Shown here one piece after another: positions 9,846 to 19,998 of a DNA stretch of 64,000 nucleotides. The notes beneath the pieces were generated by a model. That model made no database searches, was not told where the DNA came from, and was given only the letters and a program-made list of their open reading frames with translations. The translations under genes were made by a program, and so were the position numbers. Position 1 is the first letter of the stretch. Every line of letters starts with the position of its first letter. The stretch lies in the NCBI GenBank assembly GCA_027923965.1, contig AP026969.1, positions 1,922,001 to 1,986,000 on the forward strand. The letters run 5' to 3'. This DNA is from Comamonadaceae bacterium OS-1. Lineage in GTDB: Bacteria > Pseudomonadota > Gammaproteobacteria > Burkholderiales > Burkholderiaceae_C.

Positions 9846-9878
9846 GCCTCCTAAGTCATGGACTTAGGAGGCTTTTTT
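9846..9878 (+). terminator. Rho-independent terminator after tRNA-Val
   Basis: The 12-bp perfect stem GCCTCCTAAGTC/GACTTAGGAGGC has an ATG loop and is followed by TTTTTT. Confidence 0.95.
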
Positions 9879-10171
9879 ACGTCTTGGCTTTGTCTTGCGG
9901 CTTCTCGGGTCCGTCAGAACTGGCCGAATATGCCAAATATTTGATATTTTCATGATAGATATGATTCATATTTGTCCATATTTGGCTACAATAAAATGGT
10001 GTAAATGATAAATAAGAGATTCGATTTGCGCACTTCAAGTTGCTGCAGTCGGGTCGGTTAGCACCCATTTGGCTTTGCACACAAGTGCCATGCCTGGATC
10101 CAGCACATCTGGATACCGGCTTTGAATGCTGTTTGGCTGAGAGTTCCAGCCGCCCCAACGTGAGATAGACG

Positions 10172-12166
10172 ATGCAATACCAACACGCGCTGCCCGCAGG
10201 CAACTTCAGGCCGGTTTTACCTGCCACCCACCAACGTGACCGTTTCTTCCGCCACCATGGTCCATGGGCTATCGGTGTGCGGCTATTTCGCAAACTCAAG
10301 TTCGGATCGAAGGCGGGCCTGATCTCGTTCGCCTTTTTGTTGCCCCTGGTCTTGCTGGCCATGGCCTACATCCGCAACAGCCAATCGACCATCGATTTCG
10401 CCCGCCATGAGCAGGTCGGCGTGTCCGTGGTCAAGCGGATGGAGCCTTGGTTGATCGAGGTGCAGAAGCAGCGGCGGCTGGTGCTCTCCGGTCTGGCTGC
10501 GAAATTGGATATGAATGCCATTGAAGCACTGCTGGTGCCGGTCAAAGAGTTGGCCGCGTCGGCACCAGACGGTCTGGATGTGCGCCCAGAGCTTGCCAAG
10601 GTGGAGCAGTTGCACCAGGCGTTGGCGGCCAAAGCCTCCAGCGCTTCGCCAGACGACTTGGAAGGCGCGATGCAATCCTATGTCGATGCCGTCCGGGACT
10701 TGCGTCTTACGGTGCTGGATCGCTCGAACCTGACGCTCGACCCGGACCAGGACACCTACTACCTGATGGCGCTGTCAACCGATGTTGTGTCCGACGTGAT
10801 CGAGTCGATCTCGCACAGCCGGGCTATGGCCGGTGCAGCGCAGCGGCGTGGCAACGCAACCGAAGCGCAAGTGCGGGAACTGTACGGGGTTTGGTATGCC
10901 GGCCAGCAACGCATCGGTGCCATCACCCAAATGGCCAACCGGGCCGATGAATCCAATACCGATGTGCATTCGCGCATCAAAGCCGCTGCGGCAGCGGAGG
11001 CGGCCCAAGTATTCTTTGACGCGGCTCGCAAGTCCTGGTTCGGCCCTGTCTTTAGCGCGGATGTGCAGCAGCTCGGAGCTTCCGGCCAGGTGGCGGTGGA
11101 CAGTCTTCGCACGACCGCCAGCCAAAGTACCACCTTGCTGGGCGAGCTTTTGCAAGCGCGCATCGATCGCACCGTAGCGGCACGGAACAGCATGCTGCTG
11201 GTCATTCTGGTGTCGCTGCTGGTAGCCGCCTACCTGTTCTATGCGTTTTACCTGGTCATGCGCGGCGGCTTGCAGGAAGTCAGTCGGCACCTGGAAGCCA
11301 TGACAGATGGTGACCTTACAACCTCGTCCAAGCCATGGGGCCAGGATGAGGCTGCGGAACTGATGTTCATGCTCGGCAATATGCAGGCCAGTCTTCGACG
11401 GATGGTGGTGCAAGTGCGCCATGCATCCGACGACATCGTGCATGCCAGCACCGAGATAGCGGATGCCTCCAATGAACTGTCGGCACGCACGGAGCAGACC
11501 GCCGCGAATCTGGAGCAGACCGCAGCGGCCATGGAGCAAATCAGCGCCACGGTCAAACAGACATCGGAGCATGTGTACGAAGCCACCAAGATCGCGACAC
11601 ATAACGCGGAGATCGCCGGCCATGGCGGAAATGTGATCGGCAATATGGTGGCCACCATGGAGGAGATCCAGGGCTCTTCGGCGAAGATCAGTGACATCAT
11701 CGGTGTCATCGACGGCATCGCCTTTCAGACCAACATCCTGGCACTGAATGCCGCCGTCGAAGCGGCGCGGGCCGGAGAGCAAGGCCGGGGGTTTGCCGTG
11801 GTGGCCACAGAAGTACGGGCGCTGGCGGGGCGTTCTGCCGACGCGGCCCGAGAGATCAAGACGCTGATTTCCACCAGTGCGGTGAAAGTACAGAGCGGCA
11901 TGGGAATCGTGCGGGATGCAGGCTCGGCCATCACCGATATCGTTACCAGTGCCCAGCGCATCAGCGGGCTGCTCAACGAAATCGCCATGGGCTCCCAAGA
12001 GCAAAGCCAGGGCGTAGCGCAGGTCGGTACCGCCGTCCAGGAACTGGACCGCGCAACGCAACAGAATGCGGCCATGGTCGAGGAAACGGCGGCGGCCGCT
12101 GGCGCTTTGCGCGACCAGGCCCAGGGTTTGGCCGAGGAAGTGGCCCGCTTCAAAGTGCCGGCCTGA
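10172..12166 (+). CDS. Methyl-accepting chemotaxis protein
   Basis: This is a transmembrane chemoreceptor that signals to CheA/CheW. The 664-residue protein has a basic N-terminus, TM1 about residues 48-67, a mostly helical periplasmic sensor (about 70-338), TM2 about 341-364, then HAMP and a cytoplasmic signalling domain. The highly conserved hairpin tip is present ([20 protein letters not shown] and [19 protein letters not shown]). The C-terminus ends RFKVPA without a CheR-binding pentapeptide, so adaptation would depend on other receptors or be tether-independent. The ligand cannot be predicted. It stands alone, with no chemotaxis genes beside it. Shorter starts inside the N-terminal extension are possible. 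Confidence 0.93.
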   Translation: MQYQHALPAGNFRPVLPATHQRDRFFRHHGPWAIGVRLFRKLKFGSKAGLISFAFLLPLVLLAMAYIRNSQSTIDFARHEQVGVSVVKRMEPWLIEVQKQRRLVLSGLAAKLDMNAIEALLVPVKELAASAPDGLDVRPELAKVEQLHQALAAKASSASPDDLEGAMQSYVDAVRDLRLTVLDRSNLTLDPDQDTYYLMALSTDVVSDVIESISHSRAMAGAAQRRGNATEAQVRELYGVWYAGQQRIGAITQMANRADESNTDVHSRIKAAAAAEAAQVFFDAARKSWFGPVFSADVQQLGASGQVAVDSLRTTASQSTTLLGELLQARIDRTVAARNSMLLVILVSLLVAAYLFYAFYLVMRGGLQEVSRHLEAMTDGDLTTSSKPWGQDEAAELMFMLGNMQASLRRMVVQVRHASDDIVHASTEIADASNELSARTEQTAANLEQTAAAMEQISATVKQTSEHVYEATKIATHNAEIAGHGGNVIGNMVATMEEIQGSSAKISDIIGVIDGIAFQTNILALNAAVEAARAGEQGRGFAVVATEVRALAGRSADAAREIKTLISTSAVKVQSGMGIVRDAGSAITDIVTSAQRISGLLNEIAMGSQEQSQGVAQVGTAVQELDRATQQNAAMVEETAAAAGALRDQAQGLAEEVARFKVPA

Positions 12167-12294
12167 GCGGCATGCGAGCCACCATCGTTTAAGCGCGGAA
12201 CCCACCAGGGCCTCCAGGTGTATGGACCGGGCAAAGGCTGCGGGGTCCACGCAGGATGGTGGCCATCGGGCCGCGTGCCAAGCCGGTGATACGT

Positions 12295-12342
12295 TGCTAT
12301 CTAAAAAATAGCTGCTCACGCCCACTCAATGGGCGCGAGAGG
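12295..12342 (-). repeat. Dispersed two-hairpin repeat, copy 2
   Basis: Inverse orientation: GCTATCTAAAAAATAGCTGC then TCACGCCCACTCAATGGGCG. It lies between the convergent chemoreceptor and Pat-like genes. Confidence 0.75.
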
Positions 12343-12355
12343 CCTCAAAGGCACT

Positions 12356-15040
12356 TTACAACGCATGCGTCACCAGCCGGAAGTCCGGGTCCTCGGCAAA
12401 CGGCTTCACGGTAAAGCCCAGGCCCCGCATCAGCTTGAGCATGCCGGGGTTGTTGGCCAGCACCAGGCCTTCGATCTCGCTCAGGCCTTTTTCGCGGGCG
12501 ACTTCCATGATGCTGAGCATCAGACGGCTGCCCAGGCCGCGGCCGCTGTAGGCGTCGGCCACCACCAGCGAGAACTCGCAACTGGTGCTGTCGGGGTTGG
12601 TGATGAAGCGCGACACGCCCAGGATGCGTTCTGTCTCGGTAATGCTGCCGTCGTCGGTGACCACGCGCTCCTTGAACACCGCCACCAGAGCCATTTCGCG
12701 GTCGTAGTCCATCAGGGTGAAGCGCGACAGCATGCTGGGCGGCAGCTCGGACAGCATGGACACGTAGCGGAAGTAGCGGCTCTCGGCCGACAGGCCGCGC
12801 ACCAGGTCTTGCAGCATCTGGGCATCGTCCGGGCGGATCGGGCGCACGGCGTACTGGCCACCACCGCGCAGCGGCCATACATGCTCAAAATGGGCGGGGT
12901 AGGGCAGGATGGCCAGGTGCTGGTAGCTGGGGCCGCGCCCGCTGTGCCCCACGGGGGAATGGTCGATGACGATGCGTGCGTCCACCGCCACCGCACCCGA
13001 GGCGTCCACGATGATGGGGTTGATGTCCATCTCGCGCAGCTGGGGTAGGGCGCAGACCATTTCCGACACCCGCATCAGCACCTGCTCCAGCGCGTGCATG
13101 TCCACCGGGCTGGCACCGCGCCATTCGCCCAGGGTCTCGGCCACGCGGGAGCGCTCGATCAGGCTGCGGGCCAGAAACTGGTTCAGCGGCGGCAGCTCCA
13201 TGGCGCGGTCGTTGAGCAGCTCGATCATGGTTCCGCCCGCGCCAAAGGCAATGACCGGGCCAAAGGGGTCGTCGGTGACCAGGCCGATGTAGATTTCGCG
13301 CCCGCGCTTGTGGCGCGCCATGTTTTGCACCGTGACACCGTTGATGCGGGCCTGCGGCATCTGCCGCGCCACCAGGGCCACCATGTCGTTGTAGCTGTCG
13401 CGCACGCCCACGGCGTTGGCGATGTTCAGGGCCACGCCGTCCACGTCGGACTTGTGGCTGATGTCGGGCGAGTCGATCTTCAGCGCCACCGGGTAGCCCA
13501 GCTGGGTGGCGATCATCATGGCTTCATTGGCGCTGCGGGCCAGCACGGTCTGGGTGACCGGGATGTGGAAGGCCGCCAGCAGAGCTTTGGACTCCATTTC
13601 GGTGAGCACCTTGCGGCGCTCGGTCAGCACGCTCTCGATCAGCAGGCGCGCGCCCTCGATGTCGGGCTGGGCCAGCGCCGACAGGGGCGGCGGGGTTTGC
13701 TGCAACAGGCGCTGGTTTTGGTAGAACGAGGCGATGTTGCCAAACGCGCCCACGGCCGCCTCGGGCGTGCGAAAGGTGGGAATGGCGGCGGCGTTGAGCA
13801 GGGTGCGCGCGCCCATCACCGAGGCGTCTCCCATCCAGCAGCTCAGCAGCGGCTTGGTGGTGTGGGGCATGAATTCGGCCAGCGCCGCAGCGATGGCAGC
13901 GGCATCGCAACCGCCCTTGGGCGAATGGATCACCAGCACGCCATCCACCTGCGGGTCGGTGCTGGCGGCCTGCACGGCGGCCAGGTAGTGGGCGGGCGTG
14001 GCGTCTTCGGACAGGTCGACCAGGCCGGTTAGCGTGGCCAGTGGCGGCAGCTGGGGCCGCAGGGCCGCCACGCTGGCGGGGCTGAGCGTGCCCAGTTCCA
14101 GGTCGATCTCGCTGATCCAGTCGGCTGCCAGCACGCCGGGGCCGCCGCCGTTGGTGACCACAGCCAGCCGCTTGCCCACCGCCCGGTAGCGCGATGCCAG
14201 GCATTTGGCCGCCGAGAAGAGCTGCACAAAGGAATGCACCCGCACGGCACCCGCCCGGCGCAGGGCCGAGTCAAACACATCGTCGCTGCCCACGATGGTG
14301 CCCGAGTGGGTTTGCGCGGCCTTGTTGCCACCGGCCTTGTGCCCGGCTTTGAGCACCACCACCGGCTTGGCGTTGGCTGCGGCGCGCAGGGCGCTCATGA
14401 AGCGACGCGCATCCGAGATGCCTTCCATGTACACCACGATGCTGTGGGTGTGCGCGTCGTTGGCCAGGTAGTCCAGCACCTGGGCCAGGTCCACGGCGGT
14501 GTTGGGCCCCAGCGACACCACGGTCGAAAAGCCCACCGCGTTCTGTTTGGCCCAGTCCAGGATAGAGGCGGTGAGTGCGCCCGACTGCGACACCAGTGCC
14601 AGATGCCCCGGTGCGGCCAGCGCCCCTGCCACGCTGGCGTTCAGCCCCCGGCGCGGGCTTTGGAAGCCCATGCAGTTGGGCCCCAGCAAATGCATGCCGT
14701 GGCGCTTGGCCACGCGGTGCAGGTCGGCCGCCTGCGTGGCGTTGATGCCGCTGGACACCACCAGCGCCGAGCGGCATTTGATCCGTCCGGCCACTTCCAG
14801 CGCAGCTGCCACGTCTTCAGGGGGCAGGGCGATGATGGCCAGGTCGGCCCGGGTTTGCGCCAGGTCGGCCAGCGTGCCGGTGGTGTGGATATCCAGAAAG
14901 GCCAGGCTGCCGCTGAATGGCTGGGCCTTGAGCGCTGCGACCAGCGCCTGGGCCTGGGGCGTGCCGGGCGCGTCTGCCGCCCCGGCAAACACCACGATGG
15001 AGTCGGGGGCGAAAAGGGAGGTCAGGTAGTGGTTATCCAT
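12356..15040 (-). CDS. Fused NDP-forming acyl-CoA synthetase / GNAT acetyltransferase (Pat/PatZ-like)
   Basis: The 894-residue protein joins an acyl-CoA synthetase (ADP-forming) module to a C-terminal GNAT domain, the layout of Pat/PatZ protein lysine acetyltransferases that control acetyl-CoA synthetase by acetylation. Visible parts in order: CoA-binding domain (about 8-130, LLGPNCMGF), succinyl-CoA-ligase-like domains (150-460), ATP-grasp (about 480-690, with SHKSDVDGVALNI and AFGAGGTMIELL), and GNAT (about 730-890, RGLGSRLMLSIMEVA with the acetyl-CoA loop). His245 in the THSG motif occupies the place of the phosphorylated His of active synthetases, so the synthetase half may not be dead. 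It is a single gene on the minus strand. Substrate proteins are unknown. Confidence 0.88.
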   Translation of the reverse strand: MDNHYLTSLFAPDSIVVFAGAADAPGTPQAQALVAALKAQPFSGSLAFLDIHTTGTLADLAQTRADLAIIALPPEDVAAALEVAGRIKCRSALVVSSGINATQAADLHRVAKRHGMHLLGPNCMGFQSPRRGLNASVAGALAAPGHLALVSQSGALTASILDWAKQNAVGFSTVVSLGPNTAVDLAQVLDYLANDAHTHSIVVYMEGISDARRFMSALRAAANAKPVVVLKAGHKAGGNKAAQTHSGTIVGSDDVFDSALRRAGAVRVHSFVQLFSAAKCLASRYRAVGKRLAVVTNGGGPGVLAADWISEIDLELGTLSPASVAALRPQLPPLATLTGLVDLSEDATPAHYLAAVQAASTDPQVDGVLVIHSPKGGCDAAAIAAALAEFMPHTTKPLLSCWMGDASVMGARTLLNAAAIPTFRTPEAAVGAFGNIASFYQNQRLLQQTPPPLSALAQPDIEGARLLIESVLTERRKVLTEMESKALLAAFHIPVTQTVLARSANEAMMIATQLGYPVALKIDSPDISHKSDVDGVALNIANAVGVRDSYNDMVALVARQMPQARINGVTVQNMARHKRGREIYIGLVTDDPFGPVIAFGAGGTMIELLNDRAMELPPLNQFLARSLIERSRVAETLGEWRGASPVDMHALEQVLMRVSEMVCALPQLREMDINPIIVDASGAVAVDARIVIDHSPVGHSGRGPSYQHLAILPYPAHFEHVWPLRGGGQYAVRPIRPDDAQMLQDLVRGLSAESRYFRYVSMLSELPPSMLSRFTLMDYDREMALVAVFKERVVTDDGSITETERILGVSRFITNPDSTSCEFSLVVADAYSGRGLGSRLMLSIMEVAREKGLSEIEGLVLANNPGMLKLMRGLGFTVKPFAEDPDFRLVTHAL

Positions 15041-15135
15041 AACCCCATTGTGTTACGACTCCCGCACCACCGGCATTGCCTTGTGGCAATACCGCTGCGC
15101 CGCGCCTTGGCTCTGCATTGCCGTCCACCGCAGGA

Positions 15136-15197
15136 TTTATAAGAAATAGGCCACTTGTGCTTGCCAGTAAAGCGTGGGCAGCTATATTTTCGATAGT
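15136..15197 (+). repeat. Dispersed two-hairpin repeat, copy 3
   Basis: A diverged copy (TTGTGCTTGCCAGTAAAGCG then GGGCAGCTATATTTTCGATAG) between two minus-strand genes. Confidence 0.65.
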
Positions 15198-15198
15198 G

Positions 15199-16227
15199 CT
15201 AGGCCTCGGCCACCTGCAGCACCAGCTTGCCAAAATTCTCCCCCGCAAACAGCTTCAGCAGCGTCTCGGGGAAGGTGTCCAGCCCGACCACCACGTCCTC
15301 CAGGCTGACCATGCGGCCATCCTTCAAATAACCCGCCAGCTCGGCCACGGCCACGGGGTAGCGGTCGGCGTAGTCGAACACCACCATGCCTTGCATGCGG
15401 GCGCGGTTGACGAGCAGGCTGAGGTAGTTTTTCGGGCCTTGCACCGGCGTGGTGTTGTTGTACTGGCTGACCGCGCCGCAAATCACGATGCGGGCGGCGC
15501 GGGCCAGCTGGGCTAGCACCTGGTCCAGGATGTCGCCGCCCACGTTGTCGAAGTACACGTCTACCCCGGCGATGCAGTGCTCTTTGAGGCCGTTGCGTAC
15601 CGCATCGGGCCCGGCTTTGTAGTCGATGCAGGCATCAAAACCCAGGGTGTCTACCACCCAGGCGCACTTGGCCGGGCCGCCCGCAATGCCCACCACCTGG
15701 CAGCCCTTGAGCTTGGCCAACTGGCCTACGGTCTGGCCCACGGCACCGGCAGCGCCCGACACTACTACCGTTTCGCCGGGCTTGGGCTGGCCGATGTCGA
15801 GCAGGCCGAAGTAGCCCGTCATACCGGGCATGCCCAGCACGTTGAGCCACTGCGTCAGGCTGCCTAAACTCAGGTCGATCTTGGACAGGCCGTTGCGGCG
15901 CAGTTGCTCTTGCGGAACCAGCGTGTACTCCTGCACGCCCAGTGAGCCCGATACATGGTCGCCCACGGCAAACAGCGGGTTGTGCGATGCCACCACCACG
16001 CCCACGCCGCCTGCGCGCATCACCTCGCCAATGCCCACGGGCGGGATGTAGCTTTTGCCCTCGTTCATCCAGCCGCGCATGGCCGGGTCCAGCGACAGGC
16101 TGAGCACCTTGACCAGCACGCCGCCTGCTGCGGGTTGTTGCACTGGCTCTGTGGTGGCCATCCAGTTGGCGCGGGTGGGCAGGCCGGTAGGGCGGCTGGC
16201 GAGGCGGATCTGGTGGTTGGTGGTCAT
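15199..16227 (-). CDS. NADP-dependent MDR-family oxidoreductase (CurA/leukotriene B4 dehydrogenase type)
   Basis: This zinc-free medium-chain reductase probably reduces the C=C bond of alpha,beta-unsaturated carbonyls with NADPH. The ATG at 16225-16227 (MTTNHQIRLASRPTG) gives 342 residues, typical of the family; the frame is open upstream, but that extension has no similarity. Features are MTGYFGLLDIGQPKPGE, the cofactor motif VSGAAGAVGQTVGQLAK (about residues 150-165), and the C-terminal VVGLDTFPETLLKLFAGENFG signature with GKLVLQV. No zinc-binding cysteines are present. The natural substrate is not evident from neighbours. It diverges from the DUF427 gene. Confidence 0.9.
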   Translation of the reverse strand: MTTNHQIRLASRPTGLPTRANWMATTEPVQQPAAGGVLVKVLSLSLDPAMRGWMNEGKSYIPPVGIGEVMRAGGVGVVVASHNPLFAVGDHVSGSLGVQEYTLVPQEQLRRNGLSKIDLSLGSLTQWLNVLGMPGMTGYFGLLDIGQPKPGETVVVSGAAGAVGQTVGQLAKLKGCQVVGIAGGPAKCAWVVDTLGFDACIDYKAGPDAVRNGLKEHCIAGVDVYFDNVGGDILDQVLAQLARAARIVICGAVSQYNNTTPVQGPKNYLSLLVNRARMQGMVVFDYADRYPVAVAELAGYLKDGRMVSLEDVVVGLDTFPETLLKLFAGENFGKLVLQVAEA

Positions 16228-16348
16228 GGTCTGGGCTCCGGTGGGCAAAAAAAGCATGGTAACCAAACCGGGTTCCTTGACAGATCTCAACCGGGACACA
16301 TTGCCGACTGGTATATCCTTTACCTCTGAGCCAACCGAAGGAGTCTCT

Positions 16349-16630
16349 ATGAAAGCTATTTGGAACGGCGCTGTGATCGCCGAGAGCGACGATATCGCGG
16401 TGGTGGAAGGCAACCACTATTTCCCGCTGAGCTCGCTGAACCACGACTTCGTGGGTTTCAGCAACCACAAAACCACCTGCCCCTGGAAGGGCCAGGCCAG
16501 CTACTACTCGCTGATCGTCAACGGCGAGATGAACACCGACGCGGCCTGGTACTACGCCACGCCCAAGATGGGTGCCGAAGAAGTCACCGACCGCGTGGCT
16601 TTCTGGAAAGGCGTGAAGATCGAAGCATGA
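16349..16630 (+). CDS. DUF427-family protein
   Basis: The small 93-residue protein has the DUF427 pattern: AIWNGAVIAESDD at the start, the central CPWKGQASYYSL motif and a C-terminal VAFWKGVKIE. The family is widespread in bacteria and its biochemical function is unsettled. GAAGGAG lies 7 nt before the ATG. The stop overlaps the start of the dioxygenase by ATGA, so the two are very likely translated together. Confidence 0.92.
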   Translation: MKAIWNGAVIAESDDIAVVEGNHYFPLSSLNHDFVGFSNHKTTCPWKGQASYYSLIVNGEMNTDAAWYYATPKMGAEEVTDRVAFWKGVKIEA

Positions 16631-17370
16631 GCGCTGTGTTGCTTTCTCCCCCCACCACCCCGCCCGCCCAGACGGTGGACGTGCTGCGCCAACAGGCCTA
16701 TGCCGCCCTCAGCCCCGAAGGCGTGGCCGCACTGGCCGGTTGTACGCTGGCCGATTTGAATGCCCTGGTCCCCAGCTGGGATGACCTGCAGCCCGACGAA
16801 TACCTGAAAGACGGTGGCCGCTACCGGCGCCGCCGCCACTCCTGTTTTGTGCTGCAGGGCGACACGCTGCAGCAGGTGCCGCACCGCCCGCATTGGCAGC
16901 CGGTGGAGTACAACGCCTTGCACGGCGGCATGGAGCGCTGGTTTGCGCCCATGCTGCCCGCCACCGTGGCCCAGCCTGCCTGGACGCAACTGCTGCTGGC
17001 GCTGGGCCATATTTGCTCCACGCTCAAAGGCAGTGGCCAGGCACCCTGGTACGTGGAAGCGCACCAGTTCCGTATCGACACCACCGACGGCATTGGCCGC
17101 CCCACGCCCGAGGGCGCGCACCGCGACGGCGTGGACTTTGTGGCCGTGCTGCTGGTGGGCCGCGAAGGTATCAAGGGTGGCGAAACCCGGGTGTTTGAAG
17201 CCGAAGGCCCGCACGGCCAGCGCTTCACCATGACCGCGCCCTGGACGATGCTGCTGCTGGACGATGCCCGCGTGGTGCACGAGTCCACCCCCATCCAGCC
17301 CACGGCCGAGGGCGGGCACCGCGATACCCTGGTGCTGACTTTCCGCGCCGCAAAATTCCAAAGTAGCTAG
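16627..17370 (+). CDS. 2-oxoglutarate/Fe(II) dioxygenase family protein
   Basis: The 247-residue protein has a jelly-roll iron site: H165-x-D167 in EGAHRDGVDF, distal H218 in ARVVHESTP, and R232 in GGHRDTLVLTF, the usual 2-oxoglutarate anchor. This matches the bacterial 2OG-Fe dioxygenase family that includes amino-acid hydroxylases such as IDO. A free amino acid hydroxylase is therefore possible, but no substrate is shown by context. The ATG overlaps the DUF427 stop. It ends 34 nt before the YdcH-like gene. Confidence 0.85.
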   Translation: MSAVLLSPPTTPPAQTVDVLRQQAYAALSPEGVAALAGCTLADLNALVPSWDDLQPDEYLKDGGRYRRRRHSCFVLQGDTLQQVPHRPHWQPVEYNALHGGMERWFAPMLPATVAQPAWTQLLLALGHICSTLKGSGQAPWYVEAHQFRIDTTDGIGRPTPEGAHRDGVDFVAVLLVGREGIKGGETRVFEAEGPHGQRFTMTAPWTMLLLDDARVVHESTPIQPTAEGGHRDTLVLTFRAAKFQSS

Positions 17371-17404
17371 ACGGTTAGAAGATTTACAACCACAAGGAGA
17401 CAGC

Positions 17405-17644
17405 ATGGAACTACTCAACCACGACCTGGCCCATGAATTCCCGCAGCTCGTCGGCAAGATGCGCGCCCTGAAGCTGAGCAGCTCGCGCTTTTTGCACCTG
17501 TTCAACGACTACGACACCGTCAACCACGCCATCACCAAGATAGAGCAGGACGGTAACGCGATTGGCGACGTGGAAATGGAAGACATGAAGAAGAAGCGCC
17601 TGAAGATCAAGGACGACATCTACCAGATGCTCATTGCGGGCTGA
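17405..17644 (+). CDS. YdcH/DUF465-family small protein
   Basis: The 79-residue, highly charged helical protein contains the family core FLHLFNDYDTVNHAITKIEQ followed by MKKKRLKIKDDIYQML. DUF465/YdcH proteins are common in proteobacteria with no assigned function. AAGGAG lies 7 nt upstream of the ATG. It may be read through from the dioxygenase gene 34 nt before. A dispersed repeat follows. Confidence 0.9.
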   Translation: MELLNHDLAHEFPQLVGKMRALKLSSSRFLHLFNDYDTVNHAITKIEQDGNAIGDVEMEDMKKKRLKIKDDIYQMLIAG

Positions 17645-17668
17645 TCGCAGGCTGAGCGGACCCGTATT

Positions 17669-17733
17669 TAATTTTAATAAAATCGAGCCCCTGTGCTTAT
17701 CCAGTAAGCATAAGTAGCTACTAAAAAAGTAGC
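17669..17733 (+). repeat. Dispersed two-hairpin repeat, copy 4
   Basis: This copy includes the upstream arm TTTTAATAAAATCGAGCCCC and the core TGTGCTTATCCAGTAAGCAT, then AGTAGCTACTAAAAAAGTAG. It lies between two convergent genes, where its second hairpin could stop transcription. Confidence 0.8.
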
Positions 17734-17739
17734 ATCGCT

Positions 17740-18900
17740 TCAGCCCATCGCCGTCCACTTCTGGGTGCTGTGGGCAGATTCCAGAACCTTCTCGATGAAG
17801 CGCACGCCGCGCGCGCCGTCTTCCACGCGCGGGTAGTCGGCATCCATGGGGTTGGCCACGCTACCGGCCAGCCGGGCGCGGATGTCGGCGGCTACGCCCA
17901 GGTAGATGTTGGCAAAGGCTTCGATAAAGCCCTCGGGGTGGCCCGCGGGCAGGCGCGATGCCTTGGTGGCCGCCTCGCACAGGCCGGGGCCGCCGCGCGT
18001 CAGGGTACGGGGTGCCTCGTTCAGGGGAATGTGGACCAGCCGGTTCGGGTTCTCCTGGCTCCAGTCCAGCGTGCCGCTGCTGCCAAAGACGCGCAGGCGC
18101 AGGTCGTTTTCATTGCCGATACAGATTTGCGATGCGAGCAGGGCTGCACGTACCCCACCTTGCAGACGCAGCAGCATTTGCGCATCGTCGTCCAGCGTGC
18201 GGCCCGCTCCGGTGGCGGCCAGGTCAGCGCAGATGCTTTCCACCTCCAGCCCGGTCACCGTGGTCATCAGATTTTCGGCATGCGAGCCGATGTCGCCCAT
18301 GGCCCCGGCCAGTCCGCTGAGGGCCGGGTCCATGCGCCAGGCGGCTTGTTTGTTGCCGGTGTCTTCCACGGCGGTGGCCAGCCAGCCTTGGTGGTATTCC
18401 ACGATGACCTTGCGCACGGTGCCGATCGCGCCGCTGCGCACCATCTCGCGCATCTGCCGTACCAGCGGATAGCCGGTGTAGTTGTGCGTGACTCCAAACA
18501 CCGTGCCCTGGCGCTTGACGGCCTCCACCAGGGCCTGCGCCTGGGTGCTGGTGTGCACCAAAGGCTTGTCGCACACCACGTGGAAGCCCGCTTCCACAAA
18601 GGCCTGGGCCACGGGGAAGTGCAGGTGGTTGGGGGTGACGATGCTGACGAAGTCGATGCGCTCGTGCGCGGGGCGCTTGAGTTCGTCGGCCAATAAATCT
18701 TGCCAGCTGCCGTGGTTGCGGTCATCGGCCAAAAACAGGTCGCGGCCGGAGGCGCGGGCCTTGTCGGGGTTGGCGGAGAGTGCGCCTGCGACCAGTTCGA
18801 TCTGGCCGTCGAGTGCGGCGGCTTTGCGGTGCACTGCGCCAATAAAGGCATCGCGCCCGCCGCCGACCATGGCGTAGCGGAGTTTGCGGTTGGAATTCAT
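17740..18900 (-). CDS. Gfo/Idh/MocA-family dehydrogenase
   Basis: This NAD(P)-dependent sugar or polyol dehydrogenase has 386 residues. The Rossmann start is [19 protein letters not shown], followed by [29 protein letters not shown] (the CDKP motif supplies a catalytic Lys, about residue 113). The C-terminal domain has [11 protein letters not shown] with the conserved His. It is the last gene of the ROK/ABC operon, 80 nt after the binding-protein gene and separated by a perfect palindrome. This suggests it oxidises the imported sugar or a derivative. The sugar is not identifiable from the sequence. Confidence 0.88.
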   Translation of the reverse strand: MNSNRKLRYAMVGGGRDAFIGAVHRKAAALDGQIELVAGALSANPDKARASGRDLFLADDRNHGSWQDLLADELKRPAHERIDFVSIVTPNHLHFPVAQAFVEAGFHVVCDKPLVHTSTQAQALVEAVKRQGTVFGVTHNYTGYPLVRQMREMVRSGAIGTVRKVIVEYHQGWLATAVEDTGNKQAAWRMDPALSGLAGAMGDIGSHAENLMTTVTGLEVESICADLAATGAGRTLDDDAQMLLRLQGGVRAALLASQICIGNENDLRLRVFGSSGTLDWSQENPNRLVHIPLNEAPRTLTRGGPGLCEAATKASRLPAGHPEGFIEAFANIYLGVAADIRARLAGSVANPMDADYPRVEDGARGVRFIEKVLESAHSTQKWTAMG

Positions 18901-18906
18901 GGTTAC

Positions 18907-18970
18907 TCTATTTTTTATAGCTGCTTGCGCTTATGGAATAAGCGCAAGCAGCCCTTTTTTATAAATTTTT
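18907..18970 (-). repeat. Dispersed repeat, copy 5, as a perfect 15-bp palindrome
   Basis: GCTGCTTGCGCTTAT-GG-ATAAGCGCAAGCAGC-like arms at about 18920-18952 are flanked by A/T runs. It sits between the binding-protein and dehydrogenase genes and could act as an intercistronic terminator or stabiliser. Confidence 0.8.
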
Positions 18971-18980
18971 CAGAGGCAGA

Positions 18981-19943
18981 TCAGAACGGCGAATCAGGGA
19001 AGTAGAACTGGCTGGCGTTCTCTTTGGTGATCAGCACCGACGGGATGATGTAGGTGGCAGGCAGCTTTTCGCCCCTGAGGCGCGCCTCGGCCGTCAGCTT
19101 GATCGCGTCGTAAATGAACTTGGGCGAGTACGACACGTTGGCCTGGATGCGCGGGTCTTTGCCGTCCATCAGGGTTTTGATCATGCCCTTGGCACCCGCG
19201 CCACCGAAGACGATCTTGATGTCGGTGCGCTTGGCCTGGTCGATGGCCTTGAGCACGCCCACGGCCATGTCGTCGTCGGCAGCCCACACCGCGTCGATCT
19301 GCTTGAAGCGCGTCAGGTAGTCCTGCATGACCTTGAAGGCATCGTCGCGGTTCCAGTTGGCGTATTTGGCATCCAGCAGCTTGATGTCGGGGCTGCCCTT
19401 GATGGCGGCGTTGAAGGCATCCATGCGCTCGTTGTCCAGCGTGGTGGCAATGCCGCGCATGGCGACGATGTTGCCCTTGCCGCCCATGGCCTTCACCAGG
19501 TAGTCGCCGGGGATCTTGCCAAAGGCGGTGTTGTCGCCCGAGATGTAGGCATCTTGCGCGCTGGTGTCGGTCAGGCCGCGGTCGACCACGGTGACGTACA
19601 CGCCCTTGCTTTTCACCTGCGCCACCGGCTTGGTGAGCGAGGCCGATTCAAACGGGAAGATCACCAGGGCGTTGATCTTGTTCACCGTTTGCAGATCCTG
19701 CAGCTGGTTGGCCTGCTCGGGCGCGCCGGAGGCCGTCTTGACGATGACCTGCAGGCCGGGGTGGGCCTTTTCCAGGTCCTTCTTGGCCTGGTTGGCCCAG
19801 AACACGATGCCGCCGGTGAAGCCATGGGTGGCGGCGGGGATGGCCACGCCGAGCACGACTTTCTCCTGCGCGAAGCTGGGCGCGGTGGCCAGGGCTGCAA
19901 AGGCTACAGCGGTGAGGGCCAATCTACGGGTGATCTTTTTCAT
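18981..19943 (-). CDS. Sugar ABC transporter periplasmic binding protein
   Basis: This RbsB-class solute receptor (periplasmic-binding protein family 4) has 320 residues. It has a signal peptide [20 protein letters not shown] with cleavage expected after SFA near residue 25. Family motifs include [39 protein letters not shown] and [21 protein letters not shown] precedes the ATG. It lies 55 nt after the permease gene. It delivers a pentose, hexose or polyol to the permease and ATPase encoded upstream; the actual ligand is unknown. Confidence 0.93.
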   Translation of the reverse strand: MKKITRRLALTAVAFAALATAPSFAQEKVVLGVAIPAATHGFTGGIVFWANQAKKDLEKAHPGLQVIVKTASGAPEQANQLQDLQTVNKINALVIFPFESASLTKPVAQVKSKGVYVTVVDRGLTDTSAQDAYISGDNTAFGKIPGDYLVKAMGGKGNIVAMRGIATTLDNERMDAFNAAIKGSPDIKLLDAKYANWNRDDAFKVMQDYLTRFKQIDAVWAADDDMAVGVLKAIDQAKRTDIKIVFGGAGAKGMIKTLMDGKDPRIQANVSYSPKFIYDAIKLTAEARLRGEKLPATYIIPSVLITKENASQFYFPDSPF

Positions 19944-19998
19944 TTCAGTTGTCTCCTACAGGTGGATAAAAAGTAGCGGGTGCTACCGGGTTGGAAAA

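Noticed and set aside
9877..10362. 161-codon minus-strand frame over the chemoreceptor leader
   Set aside because: It overlaps the chemoreceptor start, has no Shine-Dalgarno and its translation has no domain; it includes AT-rich promoter-like DNA.
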